A stretch of DNA of 64,000 bases from Aquilaria yunnanensis. Its lineage: Eukaryota; Streptophyta; Magnoliopsida; Malvales; Thymelaeaceae. This document shows positions 21,660 through 33,836 of this stretch, piece by piece. The notes beneath the pieces were generated by a model that was not told the origin of the DNA, ran no database searches, and was given only the letters and a program-made list of their open reading frames with translations. The stretch spans positions 66,950,501 through 67,014,500 of the forward strand of contig CM077599.1 of the NCBI GenBank assembly GCA_039654915.1, in the 5' to 3' direction. Within the stretch, counting starts at the first letter, position 1. Every line of letters begins with the position of its first letter. The position numbers were made by a program, and so were the translations under genes.

Positions 21660-21945
21660 AGAACACATCAAATTTTGATTCCCATTAAAGTGTGGATATG
21701 TATAAATCAGATTATAGATATATAAAGTTGATGCATGAAATCAATATATAAATAAAGCAATGGATATGTATAAATCATGTAACACATTCGTATAGATGAG
21801 ATTACAAAACTGTTATTGATATATTCAATTATATGTACGAGTTCAACTCTTCATCATAAAACAAGTTTAAAAGTCTAAAAGTGTGTGTCTTGTCAAAATT
21901 AGATATATGTATAAATAGAATGACAAGTATGTATGAATCCAAAAT
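21660..21945. other. Old locus repeat: degenerate ATATGTATAAAT units
   Basis: Diverged units with words such as CATGTAACAC, GATTACAAAACTGTTATTGA and TATATTCAATTATATG. Similar words reappear at 22970-23030, 24840-25117 and 36932-37000, so the same AT-rich repeat locus seems to have been split by later insertions. Confidence 0.5.
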
Positions 21946-22886
21946 TAGGGGTGATCGTTTGGTTTGTTTGGTTAAAATTGAACCGAAATTTTCTATTTTT
22001 TCGGTTTTTAGTTTTTTATTGTAGCAAATTGAATTAACCAAATAGAATGAGGAAACCGAAGTAAAACCGAACCGAATTTTTTTGTTCAGTTTGGTTTTAA
22101 ACCGAATATTAGCTTTGATTTTCTGCTCCAGTGATTAAAATGTAAAATTAAGTTTATGCGTACCTTGGTAAACTATTTAAAGAGAAATAGAGGATCAACT
22201 TAGGTTTTAGCCAAAAATGTTCTTTTTTTTCGCAAAATTCTCTGCATTGCGTTTTCATCGAATTTCAATGTTCCCAAGTGGAGCTTTTCCACATTTTCAT
22301 CAGATTTCATTAGACTTTTTTTGCAGATATAAGAAAAATCCTTAGCTTTTCTTTCTCATTCCATGGCGACGCCTTGGCTTTTTTTTTCTCCAATCGCAAC
22401 GTACTCTAGAGCCTTCTCCTTCTTGGCATTTCTCGATCCTCACAGTCTTCTCAGTTTAGGAGCAGAAAAGGGCCCTTCTCGTTGATGGGCTTCGCCACCA
22501 CGACCTTCTTTGCCTCAGGAGATGCCGACGCCTTCTGGGTACCATCGGCCACATCAGTGGCCAGTCGTAGTCGTGTTTCGCCAGCTTTCTTCTTCCCAAT
22601 TTAAGATGGCCCAATCCCAATCGAAGCCTTCAACCTTCTATTTCGCTTCTAGTTAGCCCCCATTCTTTTCAGATCTGTCAACTTACCTCACATGAAGAAT
22701 AGAATTTCAGTTTATTCAGTTACCGAAATAACTGACTCCTTTAACCGAAACCAAATTGAAACCGATTTACATTTTATTCAGTTTCAACCTAAACCAAACC
22801 AAAAAAACTAAATTCACCGAACCGAAATTTTAAACTAATTCGGTTTTCCAATTTTTTTTATTTCAACTGAATAGTGATCACCCCTG
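21946..22886. mobile_element. Non-autonomous hAT element with captured-looking interior
   Basis: Ends are TAGGGGTGATC and GATCACCCCTG, a hAT-type inverted repeat, flanked by the exact 8-bp duplication TCCAAAAT (21938-21945 and 22887-22894). Sub-terminal sequence rich in CCGAAATTTT/ACCGAA is inverted at the two ends over about 130 bp. The interior (22350-22660) is GC-richer, with a gene-like start ATGGCGACGCCTTGG at 22363, but holds no transposase domain. Confidence 0.92.
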
Positions 22887-23214
22887 TCCAAAATACAAAG
22901 AAAGTTGGAGATACCATAAAAAACTGTGACAGATGCATATAAATTTTTAGAGCCTGATGCACAAATGAAATCCTAAAAACCATCATTGATATATTCAACT
23001 ATATGCATAATTTTAATCCTTTAAATATTTTCATATGTATTATCTTATAACTTAAGCATATAGTTTGCCATATGTGTACATAAGCTTATATATATTTCAA
23101 TATATTATTTATATTATATAAATTTATGCTTAAATTTATTTTTTTTAAATGAAATCAAAATTAGGTTTTCTAAAAATTAAAAGGAAAAAATTGATTAGTA
23201 GTAATGCAATAGTT

Positions 23215-24820
23215 GATGTGTTGGAGTTCTCAATACATTCTAGGTCTTTTAACTAGTTCCCAAGCATTTACTATGTTTTTAAATAGATTTCTTGATCAAT
23301 TTGTAGGAAATTAAGTCTTCGGTGTGTTTTTTTAAGGAAAAGAGATTGAAAGCGGGGCCAAATGGACAAATATTTGTGCATAAATAAGGCAAAAAACCTA
23401 AGGCTACGAGCCGAAAGCCTTGAGTTGTCGCATCATAGTGACATAAGAGAATTTGGCCTTCCTGCTTAGCCAAGTAAGCACCCTCAAATTCCAGGGATGT
23501 GTCCTGAACTGGATAGAAGGCAAAATATGGCAGAACAACTGTAGAGTAGTTGGAGATGTATCCCAAACAACCAGGGATGCATCCCTAGCTTGGGCTTCAG
23601 GGATGCATCCCCGTCACCTCCAACATCACCTCAAGACTATAGAGACGTAAAACCATCTCAAAAAGGTGCAGCTCATTTTCTTGGATCTTGTCCACCTTTT
23701 AAGTTCCATTTGGATCTTAAATCTCATTGCCTACATTCTAGGCCCACCTTATCTCTAAGACTAGTAGAGACTTATGCATGGGCTATCTTAGACTATCTAG
23801 AGCATTCTACATCTCCCATATTCTTTCCTAGGGTTTTAGATTTCCCTTATTTAGATTTTTCTTGGCTTTTCAATTTCATTAATTTGAAGAAGAGATCTTG
23901 GAGCTTGGAAGAGGCAAGGACATGAAGGAAAAAGCTTAAAGAGGACTTCATCTTTCTAGTGCTTCATCCCTTCCATTGGGTTTTCTAATCCTTTTTCTTT
24001 AAGTTATAGAAAATGATGTCCCTGAAGTTGCTTGTTATGTTAGATCTTGATATACTGTAGATTTCATTTACTTCCTAAAGTTGAAATTAATGAATTGGTT
24101 GTTGTTATGCATTGGTTTTGAATGAAATCCTTATTTTCTCCGTGAATGCTTGGTTGATCTCTTTTTGTGCTTTATTTTGTTTATTGATTAAGAACTATAA
24201 AGCTTCATTGTGTTTCTTGATTAAGAGCTATAAATAATAGCATACCATGAAATCAAATTAGAAATATGCATAATCTATTTTGGGTTAGACCTAGGAAAGA
24301 AGTTAGTAATCAACAAGGGTTGTTGGGAATAAACTTAGGTTATTAGATGCCTAAGAGAAACATGAGCTATATCCACTCATAAACTAATCATTTTAGTAGG
24401 AAATTATTGTTAGTTTAGAGGGTGAATAATCCTTGCTTTTGAAAGGTAAGGTACCAAGATAGGGGTTTTCTTCATAACGAGGTAGGAGAAATAAAAGTTT
24501 TTTTGTACCGAACATAACTCAATCACCCATTTAGACAATCTAAGAAGTAGCTCACAATAATCACCTAGTTATATTTTCTTACATATTATCATTTTTCTTT
24601 CTTGTTTGCATAATTAGTTAATAGCCAAAGATCGTTAAATTTGGTTGTTTGTTTGACAAGTTCTTAAGAAAATTAATTGTTTAGCTAAAGTGTGTCACAA
24701 ATTGTGGCATTTGTGCACAATACATCTCACTATCTTTTAGGAGCAATCACACTTGCCATCATCTACAAGTGAATGTGTGCTTGCATGTAGTGAAAATAGG
24801 TTTTAAAACTTACAATCCAT
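23215..24820 (+). mobile_element. Retroelement remnant or solo LTR-like segment
   Basis: About 1.6 kb whose style (short leader-like frame at 23590-23925, then TTCTTTAAGTTATAG..., stepwise AT-rich sequence) resembles LTR/leader sequence of Ty3/gypsy elements. No clear target duplication, primer site or domain was found, so the limits are approximate. The predicted peptides show no known family. Confidence 0.35.
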
Positions 24821-25122
24821 GACAGGAGTGGTGTTTACAAATCAAATAACATATATATATGTATAAACTTGATGCACAAATAAGGTTGATAAATGTATCA
24901 GTTATGTAAGACATAGTCTAAATAATGAGAGACTTGTGCATATTGTAAAATTTCATTCATCCTAAAAATAAGTGTGAATGCATTAAAATATGTTTTCCTC
25001 ATAAACAAAGATATGAAAAAGTTGGATGATAGATTTGTATGAATCAAGATATAAAAAAGATGAAACTTTTCTAGAAATCATGTAAGGCTCATGTACAAAT
25101 AAGGTTAAAGATATGTACCAAC

Positions 25123-25519
25123 TGATAGCAAAATGAGGGATTAACCGGGCCTAGCCTAATTGCTTAGCACTTGGTGAACAAAGATCATATGCACAGAGAC
25201 AATGTCAGAGCCTTGGAATGTGTTCTCGGGCGAACCCTTTGATGATTAAGTTAGTTTTCGGTAGGCGATGAAGAGTAGTAGAGAGCTTTAGCCAAGAAAA
25301 AAACCTCATACCTTGAGATTGGTGAATGGTATGGCTTATAAAATCGAGGTAAGATTTGCGAGAGTCACTTCGGGATAAGAATCATTAGATCAATCCTGTA
25401 ATTCTAGGAACTTCTTTCCTTATTGGATAGGTTTCCTCTTTTGGCCTAGTGGGCATCTTATTTTGGGCTTGTCTTGTAAGGATATGGGTTCTCAGGTTGG
25501 GCTGATGTCATATTAATAA
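25123..25519 (-). repeat. 3' LTR of Tat element 1
   Basis: Begins TGATAGCAAAATGAGGGA in plus coordinates and matches 36540-36931 along its length. A purine-rich tract AAAGGGAGAGGGAG on the minus strand (25520-25533) directly precedes it in element sense, as expected for a polypurine tract. Confidence 0.88.
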
Positions 25520-25533
25520 CTCCCTCTCCCTTT
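25520..25533 (-). promoter_or_regulatory. Polypurine tract of Tat element 1
   Basis: The minus strand reads AAAGGGAGAGGGAG directly before the 3' LTR. Confidence 0.75.
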
Positions 25534-25559
25534 AGGAGAATGTAGGTTGAGGTATGCGA

Positions 25560-28500
25560 ACCATCAATTTATCAGGTGATTAATTTATTTTATTTATATA
25601 ATCCTTGATTAGATTACACTTGTAAGTCAGGTTTAAGTCAAGTTAATGAGTCAAATAGTCCTTCGAGTTCATAGGATTGAAAGCTAAGGTAAATTGACCA
25701 TAAGGGCAACTAGGAGCAAATTGGTAATTTGGTAATTCAAAGGTAAAAATGTCATCAAGAGAGATAGAATTGAGCTTATAGAGGTGAAATGGGCATCTCG
25801 ATGAAATTTAAAGTTAATTTGACCAAAGATTGGCTTTTTCTTGCTAAGGAAGCAAAGAAGGGCAAAATGGTAATTTTAAGGTCAAATGAGGTCAAAATGG
25901 GTTTTTGAAGGTGAGAAATTTTTTTTGAAACCATTGGTGAAATTCAGTGAAGTTCTAAGTTAAATTGACCAAGTTTGAGATTTTTCTTGCAAGAAAAGCT
26001 AAGAAGGACTTTTTGGTATTTTTAGTTGGTCAAGATTGGTCAAACCGGGTAAACCATATTCAAACCTGTTCAAGGGTATGAAAAATACTTGGATGGAAGT
26101 GGAGGAAATAAAATCTAAGATTTAGAGTTCATTTGGAGACATAATTGAGAAGTTTGTGGAGGTAGCATCCTTTTATCCAACAGTTTAAACTTTTTTTCAC
26201 CCATCCAACCTTTGTACACTTGTGGGAGTGAAGCAACCTGTTAAGGAGGCAGAAAATTAGCTTAAAAAATGTGGGTGAGCTCCATTTTTCCTTGGTTAAG
26301 TAGCCAAAACCTTTACTAATAATACAAAAGTCTTAATCCTTTATCACTTTAACGCCTTTACCCATTTTCTATCCTTATTCATCCCCAAACCCATAAACTC
26401 ACTTTCTTCTCTTCCTATGCTTATTTGTCACATCCTAAACCTCAAACACACAAAAAATCACCAAATAAAGGAAACAAAAATAAGAGAATGTGAGCTTGTA
26501 AGTGAGAAATCAAGAGAAGAGTGTACGTGTTGCAATGGAGGGCTTAAAAGTACATTTTCTCCAAAAGGTAGCTACGGTTTTAGTATGTTTTTTATTTGAG
26601 AATGTGTTTTGGTTTAAGCTTAGTTCATCCTTGTTTAGATTGGCCTTTGTGCTCATCAAAACCCCATGATTTTGTGTGAGATTAAGCTTGGAGAAAACAA
26701 GGCAAATTGATCAACTTTTAGAAAGGGAGCTACGATTCTAAGTGTTTGTTTTTTGTAAGGTAAGGAGTGTATCATTTTTTGTTCTGATTCTTCAATAATG
26801 ATACTGCCCTTAGGCTAAAAAATAAGTTAGTAATATGGTTAATTTACTATGGTTAAATAAGGAACTTCAAAGGACTAGGACCAAGCTTGTAGGAGGTGGA
26901 TTTTTTAGCTTGCAAGTGTGAAATCTACACAAGGTAAGATGTTCTAGCCCTTCTATATTTGAGAAGCTGTAGTCATGTTTTAGCTTGGTGAAAGCTAGGG
27001 CAAATGGCATGGTAAAAGGGGCAAGAGGTGACCAATAGATCAAAAATGGGTAGCACTAAGGCCGGACTTAGCTCTTAATTTGGGTAATAGGTGTTGTCCT
27101 TGGTGTATGGGCTATAAAATGGTGTGTGGACCAAGCCTTAGATGGTTGCTAAATAAGTGTGGAAGGTTTGGCAAGCACAAAAGAGGTTCGGTTTGGGTGT
27201 GTATGTATTGTGACCAAGTTCAAGGGCTCGGTATATGTTTGTGCATGTACGACATGGGCTCCTAGGTGTATGAATATTTTGGGGTGCCTAGGAGCATGGT
27301 GAGTTCGGTGTGCTGAGGTGCACTCCGGTGTTTCCAAATGGGCACATAACCATGTATGCGTAATGGGCACTTGAGGGTACGCATGGGCCCGTGGGCTCGT
27401 GGCTGTACATACTTAGGGGTCCACATTGGCACATCCTAGAGGCCTTGATTTTTTGTCGGCATTGGGTTGCACTTTGGGCGTGACTTGGGCCATCCCAATA
27501 AGTGACTTGGGCCATAAGTAAGCATACACATGGGCCTATTAGGCCGAAGGGCCCTAGAAGGGGCAAAACATACTCTTGGGCACTATGACCCATACAAGAT
27601 ATGGTGAAACCTTGTTGCATACAATAAGATAGTTTTTGAGCTAGCGAAAGCTGGCAAGCTCAAGGGCAAATGCAAAGATACATTATCAAAGGCAAAAATA
27701 GACCAATGAGTGTTTTGTTTGTTTGTTTGCTTGCTTGCATGTGAAGTATGAGGAGTCATGTACTAAAAAGGGGCATGATATGATGATCATTATATAATAC
27801 TCCACATCATAAGAGCTCATGGCATGCTCATATAGTTTAGGCAAGGTTCTTGCATGCATGGCAATATGTGCATATAGTTTATTATGTGTGATGTTGTTAC
27901 GTATTGTTTGTTTTAGAATGCCTTCATAAGTATTTTATATACTTACCCTTATTGTTAATGTGCGAATAACATTGTGGATGAGCTAAATAATCCACAGTGA
28001 TTATTTGGTACTTGTTTATTAGTTTCTCATAGGTACATTTTACATACACTACATGTTCATTTTTCATATGTTGCATGCACTTATAACCATAGTCTAATTC
28101 CAAACTTATTTGCCTTGTACAGTAAGGTAGTTGAGTAAGGATTTCTTGGGTCGCTCCTCACTTGGGTTTCTATCTTCCAAGCAAAAGGAGGCCTACCGAC
28201 CATTTAAGTCATGAATATTTTGTAGCACGGTGGGAGTAGCTAGTAAGGGGTCTACTGGTATTGACTTTGAATTAGCATAATCGTGGCATGCATTATTATT
28301 AATTCGGGTTAGGCTTATCAACCCATGACATTACTTACTTAGCTTAATAGACAAGACACTTAGTTATTGTGTTGCCGTAGTATTTGCTTGCTTTGAGTAT
28401 AGTTTTCATCTATGGTTTGGCATGCTATTATATGTGCATGCATGAGCATTAAAATTTTTTCACATGCGGCCACACATATTTTATTCATGTTTTTTTAAAT

Positions 28501-28650
28501 CCTGCCAAACCATTATCTTAGTTTAATATACATAAGTGTTTTATTGGAATTAAGTAAATGTTTTTCTTAACTCTTAAGTAAATACTAAATGTTAGGCAAA
28601 TGGCTATGATTTACATAATAAATCTCGACAAAAGATCCTAAAAATGAGGA
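25560..28650. mobile_element. LTR-like insertion in Tat element 1
   Basis: Tat element 2 has only about 0.8 kb between its 3' LTR and antisense gene, whereas element 1 has about 4 kb; the extra 3 kb lies here. Phrases such as GGGCAAAATGGTAATTTTAA and the GC-richer 27000-27620 block recall long chromovirus (Tekay-like) LTRs. No target duplication could be fixed, and no coding domain is present. Confidence 0.5.
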
Positions 28651-29162
28651 AAGATTCTAGCCTAATTAAGAGTTTGGATTAGGCAACAAAATGATCTAGC
28701 CTAATTAAAGTACTAAATAGGCATTTATTGGGATAGTTCCTAATATGGGGTCTTGCATTTTCATCATTCTGACTTTTCCAAAACATCATTGTTGCTGGAT
28801 GGCTTTTTACCTTTTCTAGGGGGTGCGACCCCCTTCTTTTATTTGCTATTCCACGTTTTAATGCGGTGTCATTTATTTTGGTGGAGGTACAAAGCATCGC
28901 TTAACAACTTCTTCTAGAAGTCATGGAAGTGTTGCCGTTTTTCAAGTTATCTCCTATTACCCGTTATCCTTGTTACATGTGGCGATTCCAATGGTAGGGA
29001 GCGAAGACAAGGCAACATCTATTAAACGCACTTGCAGAGTAATGACTTGGTGTGACTATTCGGCGATTACTAGTAGGCACATGTCTTTTTCTGAATGGGC
29101 TAAAAACTAGCCATGATTTTGTGGCAGTTTTCGAGGGGGTTACCTAAGTATCGTGGGTATGT

Positions 29163-29175
29163 CTATATATATAGC
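29163..29175 (+). promoter_or_regulatory. TATA-like promoter of the antisense gene, Tat element 1
   Basis: CTATATATATAGC about 320 bp upstream of the antisense-gene start. A shared AGGGGGTTACCT / AAGGGGTTACCT box lies 25-35 bp upstream of it both here and in element 2 (CTATGTATAGGG near 42309). Confidence 0.6.
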
Positions 29176-29492
29176 GTAGAGTTTTCTCTTCTACCATTTT
29201 CACTATTCTACTATTCTCCGTTTCCCTGAGTTTTGTGCTTGCCATTGTTCAAAGTTCTTCTTCTACGTTTGCTCAGCTATTCCGTTAGTTTTTTCATTCC
29301 CTTTTCAAAGGCAATTTTAATTAGGCAGTGCACTTTTATCTTAACTCGTGCTGGTTAATTTTTCCGATTCTTCATGTGCTTTTACTTCGTCCTGGTTATA
29401 TATTTTGTCATTGTTTTGTGGCTTTTGACCATTCTTCCATTACCTATTATATGCTAGCGTCAGCTCTAATATATCCAACACTGATTTTTCTA

Positions 29493-32156
29493 AATGGCAT
29501 CTCCAAGATTGTATGCAAAGGCTGCCACCAGTGAGATTCCTGGCACTCGAGTTGACGCAAACATTGCAAAGGGGAATTTTAACCCCTAATTTGGCGGCAT
29601 TTAGGGGAATAAGGACTCAACTCACCGAGGAAACCTTGCCCATGAACCTTCAAAGGTTTTTCTGGCATAATGGTGTCGTGGCTACCCTCTCCCATGAGTA
29701 AGCACAGATAGATAGAGGCCTCATTAATAATGATAAGAGAATCGACGTCCTTACTGTCTTTATGAGGGAACTGCAGGCGGGGTTTCATTTTTCCCTACAC
29801 CCATTGGTGGAGCAGTTTTGTGAGCATTATAAGAGTCAACCATCGTAGTTGATGCCAAATTCTTTTGTACATATTAACAGCTTCATCATTTGCTATAAAA
29901 TGGCAATGGTAGATCCCCTACAAGAGGTCTTCCTCCAGTTTTACATTATAAATTTGAAGAAAGATTCAGTGTTTTTCCATATCGCCCCTATCAGTTGAGG
30001 CAGGAACAAGTCATTTGCTTATAAGGACTCATGGGCAAGATGGAAGAACTTTTTCTTCTTCACTTTGAGGGAGTTAGGATGGGGTTTCCCCTATGAGTTC
30101 GCCAAGACCCCCTAATAGGCCCAGGTTTAGAAGCCATCGATATACGAAGGCTCTGAGGCCCATCGTGCATATAATGGATTGATCACCTGGCTGGAATCGG
30201 TGGTTGGGAGCAATAATTTTTTAGATTCATTCCTTATTCACTATACAAAGATTAGGGAGAGTTCGCTTAGGTGGGCCGGGTGGGTAGTTCCTGGACAAGT
30301 TCTCTATAGCCTTCCAAGTGTAGTGAGGCCTTCCGAGTACGAAGAGTTGTACCCTATACATATATTTGAGCCTTTTTTTCCTTCTATGAGTTAGGCAAAT
30401 CCTAACCCTTGGTTATTTTCCTTTTTTACAGGGATGGGTGGTAAAGCCCAAAGTTCATGAAGAGGCGCAAAGGCATAGCCAACACCCTAGTCGATGCCCA
30501 TAAGCTCTAAGTCCTACCAGCTGAGGCAGTGCAAGAACCGGGAGTTGGCACATAGTGCTTTATGGCTCAGGTGGTAGAGTTGTCTGATTCCCATCTGAAG
30601 GCTCAATTAGTGCGAAAGAGGTCATGCTCTTCAGCTCCTTATAGTATTGAGGCCTCGCAAACCGGGAGTGATGGTAGGACTTGTTTCGATGGATTTTTCT
30701 TCCATGCCATCGGTTCTATTGATTTGGCATTATTTTATGTTGATTATGGGTATTTTCATCCAAGCCTTCCCACCAAACAGTCTAAGACCATTAGGCCACC
30801 TTTTATTACAGTCCCAAATTCACCAGTGGTCTCCCAAAAATAAAAGGGGGCTGAGAAGGCTTCTTAGAAGCAGAAGGTGGGCTGAGAGGTGTCCTAAAGG
30901 TAAAAGGTGGTTGGGGAGGTGTCACAAAAGCAATAGGAGGATGGTCTCCTTCTTCCTCCTCCTGATGTGATCCCTACTGGGGCCATACTTGAAAAAGCGC
31001 CCTCAGGGTCTAATGCTAGATACCTCCTCAAACTAAATGTGGATGAATGCCCACCAGCCCCACAATTTGGTCCCCAAGCGGGGCTAGGTGCAAACACATA
31101 ACCTAGCACTTAAGGGCGTCATGCTAGGTCATGTGTTCGACCTTCAATGGGCGGTGGGTATTAGTGAGTTGATCCTAGAGGATTGGATGAACATCACCCA
31201 TCATATCTTTGAGGTGTTGAAAGCCCCTAGGGATCGGCACCATCATTCCCACCCAAATAAGAAGGACCGTTCCCAGCTGATGAGCATAGGATGTTGCCTT
31301 CTTTGAGTATTCTTGTTTTTCTTTCTTGCAAAGGAACAACTGTGCCCTGCACTAATTGACTTAGTTTTGTAAGAGGCCATCGTCACCTATTTTATTTGAG
31401 AGTGGTGTGTTGCTTGCGAAAAGACCCTGTAGACGTTGTTATCATAAGTTGACAACCTGAAGGTTTTAAGGTAGTAGGTAAGGAAGTTGCTGGAGCCAAA
31501 ACGCACCACCAAATAGGGTATGGTTGATGATCTCAAAAAGATGAAAGAGGCCAAGGAAAAGGAGAAGGGGCGCGTAAAGGGCTTGGACTCAAAGTTGAAG
31601 GAGTTAATAGAAGTCCTATAGAAGGCTGAGAAAAGGGAGGCACAAGCCAATGTTGAAGTCCAGTGGCTACACGCTCTGCTGATAGCTGTTGAGGATAGGG
31701 TCAGGCTCGTTGAAGAGATGCTACTCATGAATTAGTTGGTTCCATTGAGCCCAATGACAATTCAGGGTGAAAGCTAGCTCTAACTCTTCTGCAACTACGA
31801 TGCCCCTCGTGGAGTGGATAGTGAGGGCTAACTTTATTGAATGTCAAGGTATGAGGCATACCAAAGGCTCCAAGTTAAGGCCAATGCCCTTGTGAAAGAG
31901 CTAGGTTAACTCCTCCGGAAGGTAAGGAAAGGGCTTAGTAAGGAGGCGTTTGACTAGTTTAAGGAAGGCTTTAGTTGCCACTCCCAGGTCTAGCAAGTGC
32001 ATTCAAACTTGAATTTTATCCTTTTTATTAGCTTATGAAGAGTTGGGTTTAGACTTTAAGGCATGGTTAAAAGAGGGGAAGGCAGGCAAGGCATTCTTCG
32101 ATTAGAGTGCTGAGGTGATGGACGCCAAGGAGGCTTCATTTTCAGACGAGTTATAA
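29493..32156 (+). pseudogene. Antisense additional gene of Tat element 1 (putative gypsy-type transposon domain, then coiled coil)
   Basis: It starts at ATGGCATCT (29493) and ends at a TAA (32154-32156); both points correspond to those of the copy at 42642-45295. It is broken by many stops and shifts. Readable segments around 29770-30110 (HPLVEQFCEHYK, KDSVFFHIAP, WARWKNFFFFTLRE) resemble the Pfam 'putative gypsy type transposon' family. The C-terminal third (31520-31730) is a lysine/glutamate-rich coiled coil. A splice-like acceptor TTTTTTACAG lies near 30432, at the place where copy 2 has TTTCGCAG. Tat-lineage elements are known to carry such antisense ORFs; their function is unknown. Confidence 0.75.
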
Positions 32157-32377
32157 GTGGCCTTGCCTTTAGTCTCTCTTTCTGGGATTGTCTTCTCCTG
32201 CTGGCATTGAGGCTCTTGTATGATTTGTGCTTCTCTACCAGTATCCCCTTGACATCCTTCAATTTTTGGACCATCCGACGCTTGTGCATTTTTCCCATTA
32301 CTTAGTTTGTAGTTTTTACTTTTTTGGGTTCATTAATTGCTTTTGTAAAGAGATCTTATTAATGAAATGTTTGTCTC

Positions 32378-33410
32378 ATGTTTCTGTTCCTTTACTATTT
32401 TGTTGATGATATGATCAAGGAAGGCACACATGGAGAAGGCAAGGACCCATTGAAGGTTTCTAGTGGACCTATGACAAGGAAGAAAGCTAAGGAGCTCTCA
32501 AGTGCACTACAAGGCTTTGTTTCAAGTTTCTTCATGGAGAATGGACATGAAACTTCACAAGGAGCTGCTGGAACTTTCAAGACACCATATGGACATGATG
32601 GATATGCTTGGTACTCAGTTCTGGAGTGCTTAGATAAGTCACAAAACAAGGACACCAAGGACACCACCCAAAGTGCACCATTTGAGCCACCTTAAGTGTT
32701 CTTGATGCATTTTGTGTCCACAAGCTGGATTTTTGAGCTCTAACTTTCCAGACCTTCATTACCATATCTAAGATGAAGATTCATGCCATTGGAACTCAAA
32801 GATTCAAGCTTGGAGCTGAAGATACAAGAGAGAACCTTAAAGTGCCCAAAATGCACCCAAAAAGGCTATTTGGGAGTTTTCGGGTTTAATCTTGTATTTA
32901 TATTTTATTTTCGTTCAAATCCTATTTAGATACATTATTTAGGAAGTTATTTAGGCTATGGAATAGTTTTAAATCGTTTTGGACAAGTGGCATACGCTGC
33001 ATTCATTAAACTTGTTCAAACTAGGAATTAGAGTCCTAATTTGACTAGGATTTCCTATGTCTTTGTATCTAGGATTCCTAAGGGATTTAGGCTGCGAATT
33101 TTGCCCAGCTTTTAACCCTAGTTTAGGCCTATATAAAGGCACATATTCTGGATGTAAGATAGAGAAAAATTTCGAAATAATATTGCTCTTTGGAGAGGTT
33201 TTCTCTTTGGTTCTTTATGGACTGCCTTGGTGCACAAGTGTGCTTGTGTTCTTGGAGTTCTATACTTCTCGTTTCTAATCACATGTTGATTAGGGGTGGG
33301 GGTTTTACACCTAGTCTCTTTGATGTCTTGTGGAGCTTGAATCACATCTTGGGCGCGTTTCATGGTCTTTATACCATCGGGGTTCGCATCAGTTGATGTA
33401 GACCCATTTC
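32378..33410 (+). mobile_element. 3' end of a chromovirus-like Ty3/gypsy element (pol tail plus LTR)
   Basis: A frame at 32378-32695 contains DPLKVSSGPMTRKKAKEL, the C-terminal signature of Reina/Galadriel-like chromovirus polyproteins. It is followed by LTR-like DNA starting TGTTCTTGATGC (32698) with a TATA box CTATATAAAGG at 33130-33140. The rest of this element is absent. The segment is not present in Tat element 2 at the equivalent place, so it entered element 1 later. Exact borders are approximate. Confidence 0.65.
33130..33140 (+). promoter_or_regulatory. TATA box in the chromovirus-like LTR fragment
   Basis: CTATATAAAGG, a strong plant TATA match, about 430 bp into the LTR-like segment. 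Confidence 0.6.
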
Positions 33411-33477
33411 CTTTGGTAATTACGTTGGTTTCTCACATTCTGTTGCCTTTGTTATTTTGGTTATGTCTAAATATAGA

Positions 33478-33665
33478 TGAGCTAGCCTCGACCAAGTCTT
33501 GGAGGTCATTCCCCCGATGGCTAACCTCTAATGGAAATGGATTAAGCTCGATTAAGTCATGGTATTCTTTCCCTTGATGGCTAACCTCTTAGTGGAAGTG
33601 GGTTAGCCTCAGTTAAGTCTTGGGGGTCTTTCCTCCAATGGCTAATCCTCTAGTGGAATTGGGTT
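33478..33665. repeat. Three tandem units of about 60 bp in Tat element 1
   Basis: Units share AAGTCTTGG..GT..TTCC, TCC..ATGGCTAACCTCT and GTGGAA words (GAGCTAGCCTCGACCAAG, GATTAAGCTCGATTAAG, GGTTAGCCTCAGTTAAG starts). They lie between integrase and the chromovirus insertion. Confidence 0.85.
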
Positions 33666-33836
33666 TTTGTTGATTCATTTAATTCCTTCATAAGGGTCAC
33701 GTAATTTAGTCCGTCAAGGAGAATTTCAACATGAATACATTCATCAACTATTGTTAATACAAAATATTATAGCCATCAATAAGTAAAGTTACATAGGAAT
33801 TATTGTCTTTATTTTACTTCAAAAATAATGACAACA

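Noticed and set aside
27080..27620. Overlapping frames on both strands in a GC-richer patch of Tat element 1
   Set aside because: Histidine/threonine-rich peptides without relatives, inside an LTR-like insertion.
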